This document shows positions 1-5,478 of a stretch of 5,567 bases of DNA, one piece after another. The notes below the pieces were generated by a model. That model saw only the letters and a list, made by a program, of their open reading frames with translations. It searched no databases and had not been told where the DNA came from. Position 1 is the stretch's first letter. The number at the start of each line of letters is the position of its first letter. This stretch comes from Elusimicrobiota bacterium (GTDB lineage Bacteria > Elusimicrobiota > Elusimicrobia > JACQJN01): assembly GCA_016205045.1 (NCBI GenBank), contig JACQJM010000241.1, positions 1 to 5,567 of the forward strand. The letters run 5' to 3'. Both the position numbers and the translations under genes were made by a program.

Positions 1-30
1 AGGGGTGAGGGGTGAGGGGCGAGGGGTGAG
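1..30. repeat. Heptanucleotide tandem array, unit AGGGGTG (plus strand)
   Basis: Four consecutive seven-base units start at positions 1, 8, 15 and 22. The third is AGGGGCG, and the array ends with AG before a T-run. It probably continues past the left edge. On the minus strand the unit has no stop codon in any frame, so the four-helix-bundle frame reads straight through it as a Thr/Pro/Ser-rich tail. On the plus strand it contains TGA. Confidence 0.9.
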
Positions 31-372
31 TTTTTTGGAGAGCGCACCCATCATGCGATAGATTTCGGAAGCTAAATCTCGCAATTTAATGGCATCTGTG
101 GAGGAGATGTAATTCAACTCAACGGCTATCAGTAGCTGGCTTTCGACTTCTGCCAAAGATCCTCGTGCGATTGATAAGAAATGAGGGAATTCACGTCCTT
201 TTCTGGAGTGGCCTTCTGCGATGTTCGAAGAGACCGAAATAGCTGCTCGTCGGATTTGAGATGTCAATCCAAATTGTTCCTCAGGAGGAAATGTCTTGGT
301 GAGTTTATAGATTTCTTTAACCAGAACGACAGCTTTTTGCCAAACTACTAAATCTTTAAAATCCTGTATCAT
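1..372 (-). CDS. Four-helix-bundle protein (23S rRNA intervening-sequence/S23 family), 3' end beyond the window
   Basis: The frame opens with ATG at 372 and runs 124 codons to the left edge without a stop. Family hallmarks are clear: LVVWQKA at residues 8-14, a helix with QIRRAAISVSSNIAEG at 39-54, and GSLAEVESQL at 71-80. The family forms small all-helical bundles of roughly 115-130 residues, found inside 23S rRNA intervening sequences and as stand-alone genes. The Avd accessory protein of diversity-generating retroelements is a structural relative. The biochemical role of stand-alone members is not established. The helical core ends near residue 115; the last residues (TPRPSPLTP) are simply translation of the AGGGGTG array at 1-30, and the true stop lies outside the window. 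No strong ribosome binding site is seen, only AAAGAAG abutting the ATG. The gene follows the mutase by 45 bases but has no obvious link to sugar metabolism. Family assignment is firm; function is unknown. Confidence 0.9.
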   Translation of the reverse strand, partial: MIQDFKDLVVWQKAVVLVKEIYKLTKTFPPEEQFGLTSQIRRAAISVSSNIAEGHSRKGREFPHFLSIARGSLAEVESQLLIAVELNYISSTDAIKLRDLASEIYRMMGALSKKLTPRPSPLTP

Positions 373-383
373 CTTCTTTGTTT

Positions 384-412
384 CTAACCCCTAACCCCTA
401 GACCCTAACCCC
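384..412. repeat. Heptanucleotide tandem array, unit CTAACCC (AGGGGTT on the minus strand)
   Basis: Units start at 384, 391, 398 and 405. The third is degenerate (CTAGACC). The array fills most of the 45-base gap between the mutase stop and the four-helix-bundle start. On the minus (mRNA-like) strand it has four G-tracts of 4, 3, 4 and 4 with loops TTA, TCTA and TTA, which meets the usual G-quadruplex pattern. TAG triplets occur in all three minus-strand frames. It is bordered on the right by TGATTT and on the left by TTT, edges that closely match the array at 1864-1894. Confidence 0.92.
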
Positions 413-417
413 TGATT

Positions 418-1821
418 TCATATCAGCTGCTTAATCATCTTCGCCCCGGCCTCCAGGAGCTCGTTTGTTTTCTTGAGGCTGTCCGTTTCCGCATAGGTGC
501 GGATCAGAGGTTCCGTGCCTGAGGGTCGAAGCAGAAGCCAGTGGTCTTTCTCTAAGATAATTTTTATCCCGTCCATGGTTTTGACATCCTGAATGACAGA
601 CGAAAGAATTTTTTTGGGAAGTTTTTTCTTGAGCTTTTCCGCGAAAACGTTTTTGTCGGGTATGGGTTTATGAAGACGAAAATCCTTTCTCACAAAATAG
701 GAGGCCCCATATTTTTTCTCGATGGCCTGATATAGCTGGGAAGGTGTTTTGCGAGTTTCGGTGAGCATCTCCAAAAACAGCAGGGCAGTCAACAGGCCGT
801 CTCTTTCGGGGAGCACTCCCTTCCAGGCGTAACCTCCCGATTCTTCGCCTCCCATCACCGCGTTCTCGGTGAGAATTTTTTCAGCGATGTGCTTAAACCC
901 TACGGGGACTTCCTCAAAGGGAAGTCCATAGGCTTTGGCAATCCGAGAAGAAAGATATCCCATCGAAACGGATTGAACAATTTTTCCTTTTAGCTTCTTT
1001 TGCTCAATCATGTATTGGAGAAGGAGGGGAAATACCTGGCAGGGAGTGAGATATTGTCCTTTGTCATCCACGAGTCCTATCCGATCGGCATCGCCATCCA
1101 AGGCGATGCCGATGATGGCTTTATTCTTGCGTACCGATTCCATAAGTTCGGTCAAGTACTTCTCGATCGGTTCGGGATGCAGCCCGCCAAAAAGAGGATC
1201 ATGCTTGGTGTGGAGCGGGATAAGTTTTTTGGAGGGAAGCACTTCTTCTAGCAGTCCTGCCGCACACCCGTACATATAATCTATCACCGCCGGGCGGTTC
1301 AATTTTCGCGCGATGGCCGCGGGTGGGATTTTGGATCTGAGATAACTCAGATAGACGTCTTTAAAGCTTTTGCGGTTGGGAGAACCTTCTTTAGCGATGG
1401 ACCCTTTGTTCAAAAGGGACTCCACTTCTTTGGTGACGGCTTCAGGAACGGCTCGCCCCTCCATTTTAATTTTGATGCCATTATAAGAAGCCGGGTTGTG
1501 GCTGGCGGTCACCATGATTCCCAGCCCTGTGTTGCGGTGGGTCAGGTAGCTGATGGCCGGAGTAGGAAGAACTTCCTCCAGAAGAACGGGGTTGAGCCGG
1601 TTTCCTTTAAGGATGCAGGCGATCTCTTCCGCGAAAGACGGAGAACCAAATCGTCGGTCATAGCCGACCACAATGGGAATGCCCTTGAGTTTTGGCCGTC
1701 CCTTAACAAATTCAGAGATAGCCTGAGCGACGGTGCGCACGTTGGAGGAAGTGAAATCCCGGGCCATGATGCCTCGCCATCCGTCTGTCCCGAATTTAAT
1801 AGGTGTTGTCGTTATAGTCAT
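418..1821 (-). CDS. Phosphomannomutase/phosphoglucomutase (alpha-D-phosphohexomutase family)
   Basis: This 467-residue cytosolic enzyme would interconvert hexose-6-phosphate and hexose-1-phosphate through a phosphoserine. All four active-site loops are intact: the N-terminal KFGTDGWRG (9-17), the phosphoserine loop TASHNP with Ser107, the Mg-binding loop DGDADR (242-247) with its three Asp, the sugar-recognition GEESGG (325-330), and the phosphate-binding RPSGTEP (432-438). Length is typical and no domain is missing. The start is supported by an AGAGAGG Shine-Dalgarno sequence six bases upstream. Sequence alone cannot separate mannose from glucose specificity. The adjacent cupin isomerase and nucleotidyltransferase favour mannose-6-phosphate to mannose-1-phosphate in GDP-mannose synthesis (a ManB role). 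GlmM (glucosamine) is less likely, since the sugar loop reads GEESGG. It ends in TGA at 418-420, a few bases before a heptamer array. Confidence 0.95.
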   Translation of the reverse strand: MTITTTPIKFGTDGWRGIMARDFTSSNVRTVAQAISEFVKGRPKLKGIPIVVGYDRRFGSPSFAEEIACILKGNRLNPVLLEEVLPTPAISYLTHRNTGLGIMVTASHNPASYNGIKIKMEGRAVPEAVTKEVESLLNKGSIAKEGSPNRKSFKDVYLSYLRSKIPPAAIARKLNRPAVIDYMYGCAAGLLEEVLPSKKLIPLHTKHDPLFGGLHPEPIEKYLTELMESVRKNKAIIGIALDGDADRIGLVDDKGQYLTPCQVFPLLLQYMIEQKKLKGKIVQSVSMGYLSSRIAKAYGLPFEEVPVGFKHIAEKILTENAVMGGEESGGYAWKGVLPERDGLLTALLFLEMLTETRKTPSQLYQAIEKKYGASYFVRKDFRLHKPIPDKNVFAEKLKKKLPKKILSSVIQDVKTMDGIKIILEKDHWLLLRPSGTEPLIRTYAETDSLKKTNELLEAGAKMIKQLI

Positions 1822-1827
1822 TATTAG

Positions 1828-1834
1828 CCTCTCT
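1828..1834 (-). promoter_or_regulatory. Ribosome binding site of the mutase gene
   Basis: The minus strand reads AGAGAGG, followed by a six-base spacer (CTAATA) and the ATG at 1821. It is the clearest Shine-Dalgarno sequence in the window and fixes this start. It lies in an AT-rich stretch after the heptamer array, which separates it from the G-rich sequence. Confidence 0.75.
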
Positions 1835-1863
1835 ATTCATTAAATATTTCCAATCTATAATTT

Positions 1864-1894
1864 CTAACCCCCAGCCCCTAACCCCTAACCCCTA
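1864..1894. repeat. Heptanucleotide tandem array, unit CTAACCC (AGGGGTT on the minus strand), overlapping the cupin stop
   Basis: Units start at 1864, 1871 (degenerate CCAGCCC), 1878 and 1885, with a partial CTA at 1892-1894. On the minus strand this gives G-tracts of 4, 4, 4 and 5 separated by TTA, TTA and CT, a good G-quadruplex candidate in the transcript. The cupin's last four residues (GVRG) and its TAG stop (1878-1880) are read from these units. TAG occurs in all three minus-strand frames. The left edge, TTTCTAACCC, is identical to that of the array at 384-412. Confidence 0.92.
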
Positions 1895-2276
1895 TTTTTA
1901 TCCGTCCGTAGTCATCTTCAAGTCTCACCACGTCTTTAACTTCCGGTGTGGAGACTTCGATGATTGTCACATTTCCAAATTTGGCGTGCATGCGGTGCTT
2001 GGTCCCCGGAGGAATCACCACCACCGAACCCGGTTTTTGGATTTTTTTTCTTCCGTTGAGTTCCATCACGTACTTCCCCTTCCACGTGTACAGCGTCTCA
2101 TGCTTGACCCTGTGGTACTGAAGGCTTAGCCTGTGGTCTTTGTGAATCACTAAAAATTTCCCCACATATTTAGGCGCCACCGCCCACCAGATTTCCTTTC
2201 CCCAAGGCTTCTTGACAGTGATGAGTGATGAGTGATGAGTGATGAGTAATTTTCTTGATCTTTTTTTCACATCCAT
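1878..2276 (-). CDS. Cupin resembling type II mannose-6-phosphate isomerase, with repeat-derived termini
   Basis: This is a single-domain cupin of 132 residues. The conserved part begins at VKKPWGKEIWWA (21-32) and ends at VVRLEDDYGR (116-125). Cupin motif 1 is SLQYHRVKHETLYTWKG (51-67), offering Gln53, His55 and Glu60 as metal ligands. Motif 2 is PGTKHRMH (90-97) with His94. Such domains occur alone or fused to GDP-mannose pyrophosphorylase and isomerise fructose-6-phosphate and mannose-6-phosphate. Between the nucleotidyltransferase and mutase genes, that is the likely role; another metal cupin function is possible. Residues 10-20 (LLITHHSSLIT) come from the AGTGATG array at 2217-2247, and the terminal GVRG plus stop come from the array at 1864-1894, so neither end is ancestral cupin sequence. 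The ATG at 2276 has AGTAGG eight bases upstream. GTG at 2270 is an alternative, and either start includes the repeat peptide. Confidence 0.87.
   Translation of the reverse strand: MDVKKRSRKLLITHHSSLITVKKPWGKEIWWAVAPKYVGKFLVIHKDHRLSLQYHRVKHETLYTWKGKYVMELNGRKKIQKPGSVVVIPPGTKHRMHAKFGNVTIIEVSTPEVKDVVRLEDDYGRIKIGVRG
2217..2247. repeat. Heptanucleotide tandem array, unit AGTGATG (plus strand), inside the cupin coding region
   Basis: Four exact units start at 2217, 2224, 2231 and 2238, then a partial AGT, then the divergent AGTAATT. On the minus (coding) strand the unit is open in all frames and yields the peptide LITHHSSLIT. On the plus strand it carries TGA and ATG triplets. The unit differs from AGGGGTG at 1-30 by two substitutions. 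Confidence 0.93.
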
Positions 2277-2284
2277 CCCTAATA

Positions 2285-2290
2285 CCTACT
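2285..2290 (-). promoter_or_regulatory. Likely ribosome binding site of the cupin gene
   Basis: The minus strand reads AGTAGG eight bases before the ATG at 2276. The whole 27-base gap (2277-2303) looks like a decayed seven-base periodic sequence (GTAGAAA, GTAGTAG, GTATTAG), so this site may itself derive from a repeat. Confidence 0.5.
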
Positions 2291-2303
2291 ACTTTCTACC
2301 CGC

Positions 2304-3359
2304 TTATAGTCGACTGTATTTCTTGATCACCGAGTGGTTCCCGACCACCCGGCTGGGACCTATGACGGCCTGGGGTTCGATGCGACAGCCCTCCCCAATG
2401 ATGCACCCCTGCAACTTTGCTCCTTCTCCCACCTTCGTGTGAGCAAAGATGACGCAATTTTCCAGTTGAGCTCCCTTTCCGATCTCACAACTGGGCCCCA
2501 AAACCACATTGCCGGATAGTTTCACAAAATCGCCGACACGGGCTCCCTTCCCCAACACTAAACGTCCCTCTATATCTATCTCTTTACCAAGACGCGCATT
2601 GGGTTCCACCCAAACATGACTGCTCTTTCTTTTGCCGGGGGGCGAAAAAGGTGTTTTCCCTTCCAAAATATCAAAGTGAGCTTGAAGGTATTTATCGGCG
2701 GTCCCGATATCCATCCAGTAGCCCTGCGAGATAAAGGAGTGAAGACGGTGGCCGTTGAGCAACAGTTGGGGAAAGAGGCCCCTCTCCAGGGAGTAGGGAA
2801 TGTTAGGAGGGATGAGGTTGAGCACGGCGGGCTCGAAAACATAGATCCCCGCATTAATGGTGTTGCTGGTCACTTCCTCCCAGGAAGGTTTTTCCAAAAA
2901 GCGGGAGATCTTTCCTGTGGAATCCGTTTCCACTAGGCCGTACAGGGTAGGATCTTTTACTCGGGTGAGCGCGATGGTTGCTTCCGACTTGTTGTGGATG
3001 TGTGTCTGGATGAGTTTTTTAAAATCAACCCCGGAGAGGATATCCCCGTTAAGGACAAGCGTTGTCTGGGTCAATTGACCCTGGGCATTTTTAATGGCGC
3101 CTCCGGTTCCCAGAGGTTTCTTTTCCTGGATATAAGAAAACTTCAGCCCGAACCTTCTCCCATCCCCTAATGCCTGTTTAAAAATAGGGGACTGATAGGC
3201 GGTGCAGAGGATGACGTCTCGAATGCCGGCTTTTTTGATGAGGTCCAGCTGGTACTCTAAAAAAGGGCGGTTGAGGATAGGCAGGAGGGGTTTGGGGGTC
3301 TTAAGAGTAAAGGGCCTAAGCCGGGTTCCTAAGCCTCCAATTAAAATAAGCGCTTGCAT
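2304..3359 (-). CDS. Sugar-1-phosphate nucleotidyltransferase, probably mannose-1-phosphate guanylyltransferase
   Basis: A 351-residue cytosolic enzyme with two domains. Residues 1-235 form the nucleotidyltransferase fold: the nucleotide-binding signature GGLGTRLRPFTLKTPKPLL (8-26), metal-binding Asp in LNGDI (103-107), LEKP (155-158), NAGIYVFEP (169-177) and GYWMDIGT (213-220). Residues about 250-345 form a left-handed beta-helix of hexapeptide repeats (such as IGKGAQ, VGEGAK, IGEGCR), as in eukaryotic/archaeal-type GDP-mannose pyrophosphorylases and related NDP-sugar synthases. No acetyltransferase activity is implied. The expected reaction is mannose-1-phosphate plus GTP to GDP-mannose. 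Base specificity cannot be read from the motifs, so glucose-1-phosphate transfer remains possible; neighbouring isomerase and mutase genes favour mannose. It starts four bases after the dehydratase stop, implying co-transcription and perhaps translational coupling. The start is secure because the first beta strand begins at Met1. Confidence 0.92.
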   Translation of the reverse strand: MQALILIGGLGTRLRPFTLKTPKPLLPILNRPFLEYQLDLIKKAGIRDVILCTAYQSPIFKQALGDGRRFGLKFSYIQEKKPLGTGGAIKNAQGQLTQTTLVLNGDILSGVDFKKLIQTHIHNKSEATIALTRVKDPTLYGLVETDSTGKISRFLEKPSWEEVTSNTINAGIYVFEPAVLNLIPPNIPYSLERGLFPQLLLNGHRLHSFISQGYWMDIGTADKYLQAHFDILEGKTPFSPPGKRKSSHVWVEPNARLGKEIDIEGRLVLGKGARVGDFVKLSGNVVLGPSCEIGKGAQLENCVIFAHTKVGEGAKLQGCIIGEGCRIEPQAVIGPSRVVGNHSVIKKYSRL

Positions 3360-3363
3360 TAAT

Positions 3364-5352
3364 CTAGACCTGAATGTGAATGGCAGGGTCTATTTTTTGA
3401 TTTTCTGTGTGGGAGGAACTGTCGGATACGGAAAGAGTGATCGGGACGGAATCAGAGTCAGTCTCGATCTGATTTTGAGACAAAGCCAGTTTTTCGAGAG
3501 GGGGCTGGTAGGTGGGAAGAAGTCCTTTAAGGGTTGCGATAATCTGATCTGTCTTGGCACGCTCCGCCAATGTGATAATTTTGGCAACATTTTTCTCGAA
3601 CTCTGCAGGGTTTAGGGAAGAACTTAATTGAGCGCGAAAGATGCGGTTATTTTGGGTGGCCACGGTTCCTTCTTCGGCGGTCAAGATATCTTCAAAAAGT
3701 TTTTCTTCGGGGGCGGCCCCGGTGAATTTGATGGGAACATTTTGGGGATCAAGCCCGGCAAAACGAATCAACTCGTTCACCAAATCCAGGATTTTTACCG
3801 GCTGACCCATATCCAGGACAAAAACTTCTCCTCCTTTACCCATGACCGCCGCCTGTAAAACCAAAAGACAGGCTTCAGAAGGAATCATGAAATAACGTTT
3901 CATTCGGGGATCGGTGATCGTTAAAGGAACTCCCTTTTGAAGCTGTTCACTCAGGATGGGCAAGACGCTCCCACGGCTTCCCAAAACATTGCCAAAACGT
4001 ACTGCCATGAAGTGAGTGCTTCCTCGTTTATTGAGATTCATACAGATGATCTCGGCGACTCTTTTAGAGGCGCCCATCACTCCTGTAGGATTGACCGCCT
4101 TATCGGTAGAAATCAAGACAAATCGCTCCACCCCCATTTCACAAGCCAGTTCTCCCATGTTCAATGTTCCGCGAACATTGTTTTTGATGGCTTCATCGGG
4201 ATGAGCATCCATGATCCGGACATGTTTGAAGGCCGCGGAATGCAGGATAATGTGGGGACGGAAACGGGACAGAACCCCAGACATCTTCTGGCGATCTTGG
4301 ATATTTCCAAGAACATAATGTACCTCATGAGAGTCCTGCTGGGTCAACTCGCGATGGATATTAAATAGCGCCGTTTCGTCTTGGTCCACCAGAATAAGGG
4401 AACGCATGGAAAACCGAAATAGCTGCCGGCACAGTTCCGACCCAATGGAGCCCGCAGCCCCGGTAACCAAAACCACCTTTCCTCTAAAATAGTCAGCCAT
4501 CTCGGCCGTGTCCACTTGGACCGGTTGACGACCCAGGAGATCCTCCAGGCGAATCTCGCGGATATCGCTGGCCCGGATACGGCCAGACACGATGTCGCTG
4601 AAAACAGGAAGAGTTCGAATATCCTGAATCCCGGATTTCCTGGCCAGATCCACCGTGTCTCGAATAACTTCTGATCCGGCCGAAGGAAGAGCGATCAAGA
4701 GTGTTTCAATTTTCCATTTATATACTAATTGGGGTATTTCTTGGCGGCTTCCCAAGATGGGAAAACCATGGATCGAACAGCCCCGTTTGAAGGGGTTATC
4801 ATCGACAAAACCTCGAACAGCATAAGGATTCATTTTAACATGGAGAAGACTTCGAAGAAGTTGTTCCCCGGCGTCCCCGGCCCCGACGATCAGAGTTCGT
4901 TTGCGCCCGCCGTTGGAATGGTAGCGGGTATAAGATAAATAGATCCTTTTGGAGCAACGAAATCCTCCGATCAAAAGGAAGCTTATGGCAAAATCTAAGA
5001 TAGGGATGGATCTTGGCATGTGCGACAGGGTAGGATCATGTTTAGTGAAGAATAAGGCGGTGCTGAAAAGAAGGGATCCCAGAGTACAGGCCTTGAATAG
5101 GGTTAGGGCTTCGCGAATGCTGACGAAGGCCCAACTAAACCGGTAGGTTCTCATGAAGTAGAGGACGGGAATTTTAGCGGCCAAAGCGAGGAAAAAAACT
5201 GCTTGCAGGGCTGCCAGGCTATACGGAGGAATAGTTCCTTCAAATCGCAGGAGTAGGGCCAGCCACAGGGAGGTTAAGATGAGGGAAGCGTCTCCCAGGA
5301 TGAAGAAACACAAGCGTGTGGCGGGGGTTCTCTTAAAAAAAGACCGGATCAT
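3364..5352 (-). CDS. Membrane-bound UDP-GlcNAc 4,6-dehydratase, CapD/FlaA1/PglF family
   Basis: A 662-residue inner-membrane protein. Hydrophobic segments lie near residues 14-36, 45-67, 87-103 and 115-132. A first Rossmann-like domain follows (VGAGDAGE, 156-163), then the catalytic short-chain dehydrogenase domain with NAD-binding VTGAAGSIGSE (296-306). The catalytic region STDKAVNPTGVMGASKR (415-431) has Thr416, Asp417, Lys418, Met426 and Lys430, the spacing known from Campylobacter PglF. Met replacing the usual Tyr marks a 4,6-dehydratase rather than a simple epimerase. The product would be UDP-4-keto-6-deoxy-HexNAc, precursor of bacillosamine, QuiNAc or FucNAc-type sugars. Residues about 616-662 are a Ser/Asp-rich, probably disordered tail. 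The start is fixed by an in-frame TAA directly before the ATG, but no convincing Shine-Dalgarno sequence precedes it. First gene of the apparent operon, about 64 bases below the predicted transcription start. Confidence 0.94.
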   Translation of the reverse strand: MIRSFFKRTPATRLCFFILGDASLILTSLWLALLLRFEGTIPPYSLAALQAVFFLALAAKIPVLYFMRTYRFSWAFVSIREALTLFKACTLGSLLFSTALFFTKHDPTLSHMPRSIPILDFAISFLLIGGFRCSKRIYLSYTRYHSNGGRKRTLIVGAGDAGEQLLRSLLHVKMNPYAVRGFVDDNPFKRGCSIHGFPILGSRQEIPQLVYKWKIETLLIALPSAGSEVIRDTVDLARKSGIQDIRTLPVFSDIVSGRIRASDIREIRLEDLLGRQPVQVDTAEMADYFRGKVVLVTGAAGSIGSELCRQLFRFSMRSLILVDQDETALFNIHRELTQQDSHEVHYVLGNIQDRQKMSGVLSRFRPHIILHSAAFKHVRIMDAHPDEAIKNNVRGTLNMGELACEMGVERFVLISTDKAVNPTGVMGASKRVAEIICMNLNKRGSTHFMAVRFGNVLGSRGSVLPILSEQLQKGVPLTITDPRMKRYFMIPSEACLLVLQAAVMGKGGEVFVLDMGQPVKILDLVNELIRFAGLDPQNVPIKFTGAAPEEKLFEDILTAEEGTVATQNNRIFRAQLSSSLNPAEFEKNVAKIITLAERAKTDQIIATLKGLLPTYQPPLEKLALSQNQIETDSDSVPITLSVSDSSSHTENQKIDPAIHIQV

Positions 5353-5422
5353 TTAAGTATCTAGAATTCCAGGCTGTCAATAAATTGTGCAGAGAAAGTA
5401 TACGAAAAACTTCGAGTTTGGG

Positions 5423-5452
5423 ATTATATCATTTTGAAGTCTAAAGGTTCAA
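5423..5452 (-). promoter_or_regulatory. Predicted sigma70-type promoter for the operon
   Basis: On the minus strand a perfect -10 box TATAAT (5423-5428) lies 18 bases after TTGAAC (5447-5452), a four-of-six match to the -35 consensus. Transcription would begin near 5416, giving a leader of about 64 bases before the dehydratase. The surrounding 5353-5470 is AT-rich, as expected for a promoter. No operator-like inverted repeat was recognised. The prediction rests on sequence match and position only. Confidence 0.6.
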
Positions 5453-5478
5453 ACAATTGGGTGTGCCGAAAATTTTAG

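Noticed and set aside
1822..1863. Internal promoter for the mutase in the AT-rich gap (minus strand TATAGATT and TATTTAAT)
   Set aside because: No matching -35 box is found at proper spacing; the upstream sequence is the G-rich array. The AT-richness is enough to explain the matches.
384..1894. AGGGGTT arrays as true telomere repeats or a linear replicon end
   Set aside because: They are only about four units long, internal, and lie between intact co-directional genes.
1..2251. Tandem arrays as a CRISPR
   Set aside because: Units are seven bases with no spacers, and no cas genes are present.
3202..4368. Plus-strand open frames such as 3202-3615 and 3937-4368
   Set aside because: They lie antisense to the dehydratase and the 5' end of the nucleotidyltransferase gene, have no recognisable domains, and the minus-strand genes carry intact catalytic motifs throughout.
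5375..5380. A perfect TTGACA -35 box on the minus strand
   Set aside because: A correctly spaced -10 would fall on CTTAAA directly next to the ATG at 5352, leaving no leader and a poor match. The TATAAT at 5423-5428 is better placed.
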